The notes under the pieces were generated by a model that was given only the letters and a program-made list of their open reading frames with translations, did no database searches and had not been told where the DNA came from. 64,000 bases of DNA. Source: Duncaniella sp. (GTDB lineage Bacteria; Bacteroidota; Bacteroidia; Bacteroidales; Muribaculaceae). Numbering within the stretch: position 1 is the first letter of the stretch; each line of letters starts with the position of its first letter. Of the stretch, positions 43,995-51,403 are shown in pieces. Position numbers and translations under genes: made by a program. The stretch lies in contig JAIDUB010000080.1 of assembly GCA_029060405.1 (NCBI GenBank), positions 55,911-119,910 on the forward strand. Reading direction: 5' to 3'.

Positions 43995-44256
43995 TAGGTG
44001 TTAGGTTTGAGGTATTAGGTATGAGGTGTTAGGTATGAGGTGTTAGGTATGAGGTGTTAGGTATGAGGTGTTAGTTCAGATATATTCCATGACTTCAAAT
44101 TATCCTAATAAACCCTACCCTCAATCCCCAAAGCCTAAAACCTAAAACCTATAACCTAAAACCCAAAACCTATAACCTAAAACCCAAAACCTAAAACCTA
44201 TAACCTAAAACCCAAAACCTATAACCTAAAACCCAAAACCTATAACCTAAAACCAA
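43995..44256. repeat. Telomere-like heptad repeats in head-to-head orientation
   Basis: The first part (43995-44073) is made of GGTGTTAGGTAT/GAGGT units (G-rich strand). After about 50 unique bases, the second part (about 44125-44256) is made of CCTAAAACC/CCTATAACC units (C-rich strand). The two parts are therefore roughly inverted copies and could form a long imperfect hairpin or cruciform. No coding content. The same C-rich unit occurs at 35133-35222. Confidence 0.8.
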
Positions 44257-44262
44257 AATAAC

Positions 44263-45417
44263 ATGATTCACCGTTTCATACTCAACGAAGTATCGTATTT
44301 CGGACCCGGTTCGCGCAAGGAACTGCCCGAAGTCATAAGCCGTCTTGGCAAGTCCAAAGCCCTTATCGTTACCGACAAAGACCTTGTAAGATTCGGCGTG
44401 GCGGCTAAAGTGACCGAAGTGCTCGACCAAGCCGGTTTCCCTTATGAAATTTTCTCGGAAGTAAAGCCCAACCCCACCGTTACCAACGTGCTCGACGGCA
44501 TCGAAGCCTTCAAGAAAGCAGCAGCCGACGTGATCATCGCCATAGGCGGCGGCTCGTCGATGGACACCGCCAAAGCCATAGGTATCGTCATAGCAAACCC
44601 TGAATTTTCCGACATCGTATCGCTCGAAGGCTGCGCCCCCACCCGCAACAAGAGCGTGCCCATGATCGCACTTCCCACCACCGCCGGCACCGCCGCCGAG
44701 ACCACTATCAACTATGTGATCATCGACGAGGAAAAGAAAAAGAAAATGGTATGCGTTGACCCCAACGACATCCCCGCCGTGGCTATCATCGATGCCGAAC
44801 TCATGTACACACTTCCCCGCAGCCTCACCGCCGCTACCGGTATGGACGCCCTTACCCACGCCATCGAAGGCTACATCACCCGCGGCGCTTGGGCTATGAG
44901 CGACATGATGGAGATCGAGGCCATACGCATGATCGCACGCCATCTCCCCACTGCCGTAGAGCATCCCGATAACGTGGAAGCCCGTGAAGGCATGGCTCTT
45001 GCCCAGTATATCGCCGGCATGGCGTTCTCCAACGTAGGTCTCGGCCTCGTCCACGGCATGGCTCACCCCATGGGTTCGCTTTTCGACGTGCCCCACGGTG
45101 TTGCAAACGCCCTGCTTCTCCCCACCATCATGGAATTCAACCGCGAGTCGAGCCTCGACAAATACCGCTCCATCGCTCAGGCAATGGGCGTTGACACCTC
45201 CCGCATGAGCCGCGAGGAAGCTGCCATGGCTGCTGTCAAGGCTGTGCGCGACCTCGCCATCAAGGTAGGCATACCCCAGCACCTTACCGAGCTCGGCATC
45301 TCGGCCGGCGACATCCCCGCTCTCGCCGCACAGGCCATCGAAGACGTATGCACCCCCGGCAATCCCCGCGACGTGACACTTGAAGAAATCGTAGAGCTCT
45401 ACAACAAGGTACTCTGA
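44263..45417 (+). CDS. fucO: Lactaldehyde reductase / iron-containing alcohol dehydrogenase
   Basis: 384 residues, the same length as E. coli FucO. It reduces L-lactaldehyde to 1,2-propanediol with NADH in fucose and rhamnose fermentation. The NAD site is AIGGGSSMDTAKA (about 94-106). Metal ligands are expected in MDALTHAIEGY and GLVHGMAHPMG (His), and the group III signature ALPTTAGTAAETT is present. No fuc or rha genes are adjacent, so other short aldehydes are possible substrates. The ATG lies only a few bases after the CCTAAAA block, leaving no room for an ordinary promoter. Confidence 0.88.
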   Translation: MIHRFILNEVSYFGPGSRKELPEVISRLGKSKALIVTDKDLVRFGVAAKVTEVLDQAGFPYEIFSEVKPNPTVTNVLDGIEAFKKAAADVIIAIGGGSSMDTAKAIGIVIANPEFSDIVSLEGCAPTRNKSVPMIALPTTAGTAAETTINYVIIDEEKKKKMVCVDPNDIPAVAIIDAELMYTLPRSLTAATGMDALTHAIEGYITRGAWAMSDMMEIEAIRMIARHLPTAVEHPDNVEAREGMALAQYIAGMAFSNVGLGLVHGMAHPMGSLFDVPHGVANALLLPTIMEFNRESSLDKYRSIAQAMGVDTSRMSREEAAMAAVKAVRDLAIKVGIPQHLTELGISAGDIPALAAQAIEDVCTPGNPRDVTLEEIVELYNKVL

Positions 45418-45523
45418 TCCGACAATATTTCTCCATTGATACCACCCCGGGAGAGCCCGCTCGCTCCCGGGGTGCCGTCTATAAGCTACCTTTCTCCTTT
45501 ATCTCCTGAATGTTTGCCGAATA

Positions 45524-45553
45524 TTGTCACTACGGACTTTTTTATTAATTTTG
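45524..45553 (+). promoter_or_regulatory. Promoter of the AlbA_2/ATPase gene
   Basis: TTG at 45524-45526, a 19-nt spacer, TAATTTTG at 45546-45553, 8 nt before the ATG at 45562. It rules out the 42 upstream in-frame codons and implies a very short leader. Confidence 0.6.
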
Positions 45554-45561
45554 TGACAGCT

Positions 45562-46998
45562 ATGACAAAAGAAGAACTCACAGCAAGGCTACATGATATT
45601 GAATGGGATGATTTCGAAGTAAAGGCTGCGAAATCCGATCTGCCGAAGAATATTTGGGAAACAGTCAGCGCGTTTGCCAATACCTCCGGCGGATGGATCG
45701 TGCTCGGAGTGAAGCAATCCGGAAAAACTTTTGAAATTCAGGGAGTAGACAATATTGAGAAACTTGAACAGGATTTCCTCGGAACTATCCGTTCGGGAAA
45801 GTTCAACTGCACCCTTTCGGCTACTTCTGTAAGACATGAGATCGACGGTCGCAAATTGCTGGCTTTTTATATTTCCGAAGTTGAAATGAAACCGGTTTAC
45901 TTCGGTAATCCCGTCAATACTTTCATAAGGATGGGCAGTGGAGATCAGCGGGCTACTGAAGGAGAAATCCGAGCAATGTTCCGCAATCAGTCTTTCGGTA
46001 AAAAGACTGAGGAAACCATAGCCGACACAAGTATTGAAATGCTCAATCATGATAGCTTAAAGAGTTATCGTTTCGCACTCGGTCAAACTCAGAATCTTAT
46101 TGAACTCCGAGATACGGATAATGATGAGTTCTGCGAAAAAGTCAATATTACACATAAGGGTCTGCTGACATATGCCGGGCTGCTTATGTTTGGCAAAGCT
46201 CCATATGTGCTTCGCTATGTTCCGACATTTTGTATTGACTATATCGAAATTCCCGGACCAACGATACAGCAGGCCGAAGTCAGATATACTTATCGAATAC
46301 CCGAACAGGAAAATATCTGGGAAGCGATTCAGATAATACTCCGACGTTTCCGCACACTGGTGGATGCACCGATTTATATAAAGGACGATGGTTTCGCCAC
46401 AACTGATGATAGTCAGTATAATGTGCTGCGAGAAGCTCTCGCCAATATGGTCATGCACTGCGACCATTTCGACTCACTCCGCTCATGCATCAGGGTATAT
46501 ACTGACCATATTGAGTTTATGAATGGAGGCGCATTTCCGCTACCGGTTGAAAATATCATTGGTAAAATCTACTCCAAGCTTAGAAATCCTACCATAGCCA
46601 AGCTGTTCCGTTATGTAGGACTTGCCGAAAATGCCGGATACGGTATGACCAAACTATCAAGTTGGGAAAGTCTTACCGGAACACGTCCTACCATAGAAAG
46701 CGACCGCACTATAGCCACAGTATCATTCCCGCTCAAGTCTGCTATGCAACGTAAAACTGATGATGCTAAAAATGATGCTAAAAATGATGCTAAAAATGAT
46801 GCTAAGAATTTGACGGTCCGACAATCGCGAATACTTAATCTTATAAAGGACAATCCTACTATCAGTTTAGACCAGATTGCTAAAGAAACCGGTGTCAGTG
46901 CACCGACAATCGACCGCGAAATGGCAAAACTGACTCACTACATCATCAGAGTCGGTCCCAAGAAAGGCGGTCATTGGGAAATATTGCGGGATTTCTAA
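45562..46998 (+). CDS. AlbA_2 / Schlafen-like DNA-binding protein with HATPase and winged helix
   Basis: 478 residues. The N-terminal AlbA_2 (divergent AAA_4) domain is at about 1-130 (FEVKAAKSDLPKNIWETVSA, FANTSGGWIVLGV). A C-terminal GHKL-type ATPase-like region is seen at about 260-395 (LREALANMVMHCDHF, NPTIAKLFRYVGLAENAGYG). A winged helix-turn-helix lies at about 417-455 (RQSRILNLIKDNPTISLDQI, AKETGVSAPTIDREM). Between ATPase and winged helix are four DAKN tetrapeptides (residues 401-416) encoded by a perfect 12-bp repeat. Such proteins are usually putative transcription regulators or sit in accessory/defence regions. AT-rich and apparently monocistronic. Confidence 0.85.
   Translation: MTKEELTARLHDIEWDDFEVKAAKSDLPKNIWETVSAFANTSGGWIVLGVKQSGKTFEIQGVDNIEKLEQDFLGTIRSGKFNCTLSATSVRHEIDGRKLLAFYISEVEMKPVYFGNPVNTFIRMGSGDQRATEGEIRAMFRNQSFGKKTEETIADTSIEMLNHDSLKSYRFALGQTQNLIELRDTDNDEFCEKVNITHKGLLTYAGLLMFGKAPYVLRYVPTFCIDYIEIPGPTIQQAEVRYTYRIPEQENIWEAIQIILRRFRTLVDAPIYIKDDGFATTDDSQYNVLREALANMVMHCDHFDSLRSCIRVYTDHIEFMNGGAFPLPVENIIGKIYSKLRNPTIAKLFRYVGLAENAGYGMTKLSSWESLTGTRPTIESDRTIATVSFPLKSAMQRKTDDAKNDAKNDAKNDAKNLTVRQSRILNLIKDNPTISLDQIAKETGVSAPTIDREMAKLTHYIIRVGPKKGGHWEILRDF
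46762..46809 (+). repeat. 12-bp in-frame tandem repeat (four units)
   Basis: GATGCTAAAAAT three times, then GATGCTAAGAAT, inside the AlbA_2/ATPase gene. Each unit adds Asp-Ala-Lys-Asn, so unit gain or loss alters linker length without a frameshift. Confidence 0.9.
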
Positions 46999-47032
46999 AA
47001 AATTGCGAAGCTATACCAAAGACAACCAATTA

Positions 47033-48139
47033 ATGCGCCATTTTGCTATATTGATTTTATTGCTGGTGGTTTTAGGTAGCAGAGCCGATGGTATCACTGT
47101 GGAGTTGCTGACGGTGGGGCAGGGTGAGCAATTTTTTCAGCTCCACGGGCATGCGGCATTGCGCATAATCAGCGAGAGTAGCGACAGCGTGTATTCTTTC
47201 GAGACCGATCCCGGGCGCTCGGCGGTGATGCAGTATCTCGCCGGAAACCACGGCTCTTTAGTGTCGGAATCAGCATCAAAATTTATCGACAGCATAGGCA
47301 CTACTCGGCGCGGCTTAAACGCTTACACTCTCAATCTCTCAACAGAGGAAACTGACCGCCTCGTGAGGCTGCTCCGCTCATCGGCCGGACTGCAGGAAAG
47401 CCGATTCAATATGCGTACGGCCAACTGCACGACCCGGATTTTCGACCTCATTGACTCGGCGATTGCTCCCGCCGCCATATCCTACGGAAAATCACCGATT
47501 TTCGAGTTACCCGCTGCCCGGTTTTACACCGACACACTGCGCGACAACGCACCTTGGGTAACCGCACTGATCACACTTGCCCTCGGGTCAGCGTCCGACG
47601 ACTCTGTCACCGCTGTTCGCTCCATCTCTCCGCTGCTGCTCGATGACCAGTACCGGCATTTAGCCATCATGCCCGGGAGCCGACCACTCGTGTCACATGC
47701 CCGCGAAATCCATCGCCGCAGTATTTCGGTAACTCCTCCGGCCGTCACACCCGTCGACCTCGCCATTGCCCTTGCCGCCATACTTCTTATTGCGACGGTA
47801 TTGTCAGTCAGCGGCATCAGACCCGATATCACCACCGCCCTCGACAGGCTCACATTCGGTTTCATATTCCTCCTCGGCTCACTGATAGCCTTTGCCACAT
47901 TCACTCCCTACAGCGTGGGCAGCGGCTACTCGTGGACGCTCACCGTCATCAATCCACTCATAATCGTTCTCCCGGCTCTGCGGCGTCACGCCACGTCTCA
48001 GCGCATCATCACTGCCGTGTGGAGCGCATGGCTGCTGATTTTCGCACTCCTCAGCCCCGCATTCACCGCCGAATCCCTCACGGCCGTACGTATCCTCGCC
48101 GCCGTCCTCGCCCTGCGCCTGATGGCCTATAAGAGATGA
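47033..48139 (+). CDS. DUF4105 (Lnb N-terminal-like) membrane protein
   Basis: 368 residues from ATG 47033; the in-frame TTG at 47003 would add a hydrophilic stretch before the signal peptide (RHFAILILLLVVLGSRADG). The periplasmic domain (about 20-225) carries FFQLHGHAALRI and NMRTANCTTRIFDLI, the His and Cys positions of the DUF4105/Lnb family, related to lipoprotein transacylase. Four to five membrane helices follow (about 240-365). An acyl-transfer function is suggested by family, not proven. Its last ~30 codons are duplicated, with changes, at 50546-50650, beyond the nuclease cassette. Confidence 0.82.
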   Translation: MRHFAILILLLVVLGSRADGITVELLTVGQGEQFFQLHGHAALRIISESSDSVYSFETDPGRSAVMQYLAGNHGSLVSESASKFIDSIGTTRRGLNAYTLNLSTEETDRLVRLLRSSAGLQESRFNMRTANCTTRIFDLIDSAIAPAAISYGKSPIFELPAARFYTDTLRDNAPWVTALITLALGSASDDSVTAVRSISPLLLDDQYRHLAIMPGSRPLVSHAREIHRRSISVTPPAVTPVDLAIALAAILLIATVLSVSGIRPDITTALDRLTFGFIFLLGSLIAFATFTPYSVGSGYSWTLTVINPLIIVLPALRRHATSQRIITAVWSAWLLIFALLSPAFTAESLTAVRILAAVLALRLMAYKR

Positions 48140-48233
48140 TAAGGAGATGGCTTTCGAAATAAAAAATACAAAAGGTATTTCACGATAATTGGTAACGGGG
48201 CCTTTGAAAAATATTTCTATTTGCCCTGCAGTC

Positions 48234-48260
48234 AAATCGGCAGGTGCCAATTGCCGATTT
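48234..48260 (+). terminator. Hairpin between the DUF4105 gene and the nuclease cassette
   Basis: Perfect 9-bp stem AAATCGGCA (48234-48242) with TGCCGATTT (48252-48260), followed by AAATTAAACT. The T-tract is short. It probably ends the DUF4105 transcript and separates it from the cassette. Confidence 0.5.
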
Positions 48261-48293
48261 AAATTAAACTCAGTGATTTATTAACCATGCTAC

Positions 48294-48324
48294 TTTGCAA
48301 ACCAGTTTATAATCACTAAATTTG
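48294..48324 (+). promoter_or_regulatory. Promoter of the nuclease cassette
   Basis: TTTG at 48294-48297, a 19-nt spacer, TAAATTTG at 48317-48324, a full consensus match, 22 nt before the ATG at 48347. The cassette therefore has independent expression. Confidence 0.7.
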
Positions 48325-48346
48325 CCAAATAAAGCTCTTATTACCA

Positions 48347-49297
48347 ATGAAAGATACTACGACACGCGGGAATTTGTCTAAAACATTCCTGAAAAGATTA
48401 ACAGAAGGCGATCTTAACACTATTATCAAACAGATTATTGATGATAATGAACTTGATATTCAAGTGCGCGACAATTACCTTAATGTATATTACAAGGGTG
48501 GTAACATTCTCCGCATTAAGCCTCAGAAGTTTCAATTTGACAAATACTACTTTTATTTAGGTCACCCTAAAGGATTCCCTAAATCTCATGTGGATAAAGT
48601 CGCAAACGATAAACCAAGTAAAATCAATCCCCGCACTACCGATCCTATTCCAACGCTTACCGAAGCACGACAGATTGTTTCAGAACTTGACGAGAAACAC
48701 AGAGTTCTCATGAATCTTCTTCCGGAAAGTCCCGATATATTCATTGATGAAGCAAAATCTGTGATGGATACATGGTTTAGCATATGGAATAAGCAGGAAA
48801 GAGATGATCAACAAGCGATTACTCTAAGGAACAATGCGTTTGATTCAAAATCAGATTTGGTCGTAATAGACATAGAATTTGCAGTCAGCGTCAACAAACC
48901 ATATAATAAAGCAAAAAACAGCAAAGGAAAAAATAAAGTCTGTCGTTTTGACATAATAGCAGTTGATTTTAAAGGTCAACTGTATGTGATCGAACTCAAG
49001 CAAAACAGGCCTGCTGATGGGAAAGGTAATTCCGCTAATGTCAAGATTCATAGACAAGATTTTGACGATACTATCGGCAATGATGTCAATCATCTGTTAG
49101 CTGAAGAAATGGCGCAAGTAGTCAAAATAAAAAAAGAACTTGGGATACTTCCGGCAAATGTTAAAGTTGACACCACTCGTAATCCGATTTTTGCAGTGGC
49201 TTATAGCGGAAAAGATCCTGAGACATTCAACTCAAAGTATCGAAAAGAAGGAATCTGCGTCATTGAGGTCTTGGAGAACAAGAAGTTAAGAAAATGA
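48347..49297 (+). CDS. PD-(D/E)XK nuclease-like protein (cassette gene 1)
   Basis: 316 residues, soluble. The region 170-225 shows a nuclease-like core: Glu177 in VIDIEFAVSV, Asp202 in CRFDIIAVDFKGQ, and Glu216-x-Lys218 in LYVIELKQNRP, the E...D...ExK arrangement of PD-(D/E)XK enzymes. The N-terminal 160 residues (LNVYYKGGNILRIKPQKFQF, a beta-rich part) are not recognised and may bind the substrate. Strongly AT-rich and Lys-rich compared with flanking genes. Its stop overlaps the next ATG by 4 nt, so the two products are made together. Similarity is by motif only; another DUF name may exist. Confidence 0.7.
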   Translation: MKDTTTRGNLSKTFLKRLTEGDLNTIIKQIIDDNELDIQVRDNYLNVYYKGGNILRIKPQKFQFDKYYFYLGHPKGFPKSHVDKVANDKPSKINPRTTDPIPTLTEARQIVSELDEKHRVLMNLLPESPDIFIDEAKSVMDTWFSIWNKQERDDQQAITLRNNAFDSKSDLVVIDIEFAVSVNKPYNKAKNSKGKNKVCRFDIIAVDFKGQLYVIELKQNRPADGKGNSANVKIHRQDFDDTIGNDVNHLLAEEMAQVVKIKKELGILPANVKVDTTRNPIFAVAYSGKDPETFNSKYRKEGICVIEVLENKKLRK

Positions 49298-50541
49298 AAA
49301 TCACAGTTCATCGCGGGTCCAATCAGATAGGAGGATGCGTAACTGAGTACGAGTCTGAAGGATGGAAACTGTTTGTCGATTACGGCGAACAGTTGCTGGG
49401 AGCACCTGCAACCGACAAAAAGTTGGAGATAGATGGACTGACCTTTGGCGATATACGAAAAAGCGCTCTCCTAATCACTCACTATCATGGTGATCATATA
49501 GCTAAAATTACTGAGTTACCAACTGATATTCCCATATATATGGGAGAAATGGCTAAGGAAATAGCGTCAGGACATGCACATCATTTAAGCGGAGTGAGGG
49601 AAGATCAACGAAAGATAGCCGAGCGTCTAAATACTGTCAAGAGCTTTACGCCGGGCAAACGATTCACTTTCGGCGAATTTGAGATTACACCGATAGTAGT
49701 TGACCACTCTGCTTTTGATGCTTATGCATTCTGTATTGAAGCAGAAAAACTTAAAGTGTTTCATTCGGGCGATTTCCGCAGTCACGGTTTCCGTGGCGGA
49801 AAATTACCTACAGTTATTGACAAATATGTAGGTAGAGCCGATTACATTGTCTGTGAAGCTACAAATGTCAATAGGCCTGAAACTACACTCAAGACGGAAC
49901 ATGAACTTCAAAAAGAGTTTGAAAAAGCTTTTACCGAGCACAAGTATAATGTAGTACATTTATCATCGACTAATATAGACCGTTTGTTTGGTCTGTATCA
50001 TGCAGCAATCAGAGCACGTCGTCCATTTTATGTAACCGCATATCAGAAAAGAATAATGGATATAGTTGCCGGACGCGATAAGATATGGGGAAAATCATCG
50101 CTCTACAGGTATATATTAAATCGGGAACCACAAACACTTATTCAACATGGCTCTGAATTTGTAGCCAATGAAAGATTTATTGATTTTATTTCGGAGCATG
50201 GATATGTGCTTGTTGCGCGACAGGGAGAGCATTTTGATAAACTATTGAATCAACTACCCAATGAAGGCAGAGTAAAATATCTTTCTATGTGGAACGGCTA
50301 TCTCGACGAGTCAAAGGCGGCATACAATCCTTCGCTTGCTAAATCGATCGGGAAGGACTATAGATACATGCACACCAGCGGTCACTGCGATATGGGAAGC
50401 CTCGATGAACTATTTTCCATGCTAAAACCAAAGGCGATTATCCCTATACACACTGACAATCCACGAGCCTTTGCAGATTTATTCTGCGACAAGTGGCCGG
50501 TAATTCTTCTTAACGACGGTGAGTCATTCTCGGCTCACTGA
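49294..50541 (+). CDS. Beta-CASP metallo-beta-lactamase nuclease-like protein (cassette gene 2)
   Basis: 415 residues. The metal motif HYHGDH (His63, His65, Asp67, His68) is followed by VVDHSAFDAY, FHSGDFRSHG and the C-terminal MHTSGHCDMGSLDELFSMLK and IIPIHTDNP, the order seen in beta-CASP RNases such as RNase J. The N-terminus (MKITVHRGSNQIGGCVTEYE) also fits that branch. An RNA or DNA hydrolase is inferred. It is coupled by a 4-nt overlap to the PD-(D/E)XK gene, and the pair forms a self-contained unit. The organism would be expected to have a separate housekeeping enzyme; it is not in this window. Confidence 0.78.
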   Translation: MKITVHRGSNQIGGCVTEYESEGWKLFVDYGEQLLGAPATDKKLEIDGLTFGDIRKSALLITHYHGDHIAKITELPTDIPIYMGEMAKEIASGHAHHLSGVREDQRKIAERLNTVKSFTPGKRFTFGEFEITPIVVDHSAFDAYAFCIEAEKLKVFHSGDFRSHGFRGGKLPTVIDKYVGRADYIVCEATNVNRPETTLKTEHELQKEFEKAFTEHKYNVVHLSSTNIDRLFGLYHAAIRARRPFYVTAYQKRIMDIVAGRDKIWGKSSLYRYILNREPQTLIQHGSEFVANERFIDFISEHGYVLVARQGEHFDKLLNQLPNEGRVKYLSMWNGYLDESKAAYNPSLAKSIGKDYRYMHTSGHCDMGSLDELFSMLKPKAIIPIHTDNPRAFADLFCDKWPVILLNDGESFSAH

Positions 50542-50545
50542 CGGC

Positions 50546-50650
50546 ATCGCTATCTTCAGCCCCGCATTCACCGCCGAATCCCTCGCGGCCGTGCGTATCC
50601 TCGCCGCCGCTTTGGCAATAAGGATTGCGACATACCGGGTAAAGAGATAA
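50546..50650 (+). pseudogene. Detached second copy of the DUF4105 3' end
   Basis: Reading in frame to TAA 50648-50650 gives FSPAFTAESLAAVRILAAAL and then AIRIATYRVKR. The intact gene ends LSPAFTAESLTAVRILAAVL, then ALRLMAYKR. About 53 bases (50557-50609) are almost identical to 48051-48103, with differences mostly at third codon positions, then the copies diverge but both finish with a Lys-Arg-stop. There is no start or upstream part. It begins a few bases after the beta-CASP stop, so it marks the right boundary of the inserted or exchanged cassette. Confidence 0.75.
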
Positions 50651-50652
50651 CG

Positions 50653-50707
50653 GTGTACACGATTGTGTACACGAATTTGCAAAATCAAGAAATAATCAAT
50701 ACCTTTG
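50653..50707 (+). promoter_or_regulatory. Operator-promoter of the YefM-YoeB operon
   Basis: Two copies of the palindrome GTGTACAC, at 50653-50660 and 50665-50672 (12-bp centre spacing), precede TTTG (50676-50679), a 20-nt spacer and TACCTTTG (50700-50707). TGTACA-centred palindromes are the known operator type of YefM antitoxins, so autorepression is inferred. Confidence 0.7.
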
Positions 50708-50729
50708 CATAAAATGAAAAGATACAGAT

Positions 50730-50981
50730 ATGGAAGCACTGTCAGTAAGAGACTACCGTAACAATCTCGCCGCATCGTTCACCAAGGCCGACAATGGAGA
50801 ACCTGTCCTGATCCGTCGCAAGAATCAGATATACGCGCTGGTGAGTGTGGGGCGCGAGGATCTCATGATAGGGCCCGAGCTACAAGCCCGCATAAATGAA
50901 GCGGAAACAGCCTGCCGCGAGGGCCGATGCATTACCTGCAGCACTAAAGAAGATATAGAAAATTTCCTTAACTCGCTGTAA
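50730..50981 (+). CDS. yefM: YefM/Phd-family antitoxin
   Basis: 83 residues. The N-terminal DNA-binding fold of the Phd/YefM family is clear (MEALSVRDYRNNLAASFTKA, PVLIRRKNQIYALVSV), with a C-terminal helical tail that would bind the toxin (EDIENFLNSL). It carries two Cys near residues 62 and 69 that are unusual for the family. It represses its own promoter through the GTGTACAC pair and neutralises the toxin encoded next. Its stop overlaps the toxin ATG by one base. The ATG at 50714 is in another frame and is not used. Confidence 0.88.
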   Translation: MEALSVRDYRNNLAASFTKADNGEPVLIRRKNQIYALVSVGREDLMIGPELQARINEAETACREGRCITCSTKEDIENFLNSL

Positions 50982-51253
50982 TGTACGCCGTTAAATTCGA
51001 TAATAAAGTAATTAAGATCATCGCTAAGTGGAAGAAATCAAATCCTATACTACACAAGAAGCTCACAAAAATTATAGTTGCCATAGCTGAGGATCCCCGC
51101 CACGGCATAGGCCATCCCGAGCCTCTCGTCGGAGGTAATAACGAGATATATTCACGTCACATTTCCGCCCACGACCGCATAATATATCGCATTCACGATG
51201 AAGAAATCTTTGTAATCATCATCGAACTCGAAGGTCATTATTCTGACAAATAG
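50981..51253 (+). CDS. yoeB: YoeB/Txe-family toxin (ribosome-dependent mRNA interferase)
   Basis: 90 residues, the standard YoeB length. Typical segments are KLTKIIVAIAEDPRHGIGHP, EPLVGGNNEIYSRHISAHDR (Glu and Arg of the active site) and a C-terminal His-Tyr in EGHYSDK, matching the H-Y end of YoeB. It cleaves mRNA on the ribosome when YefM is removed. Translationally coupled to yefM (TAATG). A hairpin made of degenerate GAC-type repeats follows. Confidence 0.9.
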   Translation: MYAVKFDNKVIKIIAKWKKSNPILHKKLTKIIVAIAEDPRHGIGHPEPLVGGNNEIYSRHISAHDRIIYRIHDEEIFVIIIELEGHYSDK

Positions 51254-51268
51254 GACGAGTAAGACAAT

Positions 51269-51306
51269 CGGGACGATTGGGTCAGCTTATTGTCCTAATT
51301 GTCCCG
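51269..51306 (+). terminator. Hairpin after the YefM-YoeB operon
   Basis: CGGGACGATT (51269-51278) pairs with AATTGTCCCG (51297-51306), 9 of 10. The sequence is related to the 9-mer repeat at 41563-41625. There is no T-tract, so terminator strength is doubtful. Confidence 0.4.
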
Positions 51307-51332
51307 GCCAGCCTAAATGTCATGATTAAAAA

Positions 51333-51364
51333 TTTGGCGGGTTGAGGCTAAATGCGTAACTTTG
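51333..51364 (+). promoter_or_regulatory. Promoter of purL
   Basis: TTTG at 51333-51336, a 20-nt spacer, TAACTTTG at 51357-51364. A second TAACTTTG at 51375-51382 lacks a matching -33 element. The ATG is at 51404. No PurR-type operator or purine riboswitch is recognisable in the short leader. Confidence 0.65.
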
Positions 51365-51403
51365 TGGCCATATTTAACTTTGACTCACCATACCTGATCA
51401 AAA

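Noticed and set aside
43995..44256. CRISPR array
   Set aside because: Units are 7-12 bases, contiguous and without unique spacers; no cas genes nearby.
44191..45282. 363-codon minus-strand frame opposite fucO
   Set aside because: Its start region only translates the CCTAAAA repeat (LGYRFWV repeats) and the rest shadows fucO; no homology is recognised.
48140..50650. Integrated phage or conjugative element
   Set aside because: The duplicated gene end suggests integration, but there is no integrase, mobilisation or phage structural gene in the interval, so only a cassette insertion or exchange is claimed.
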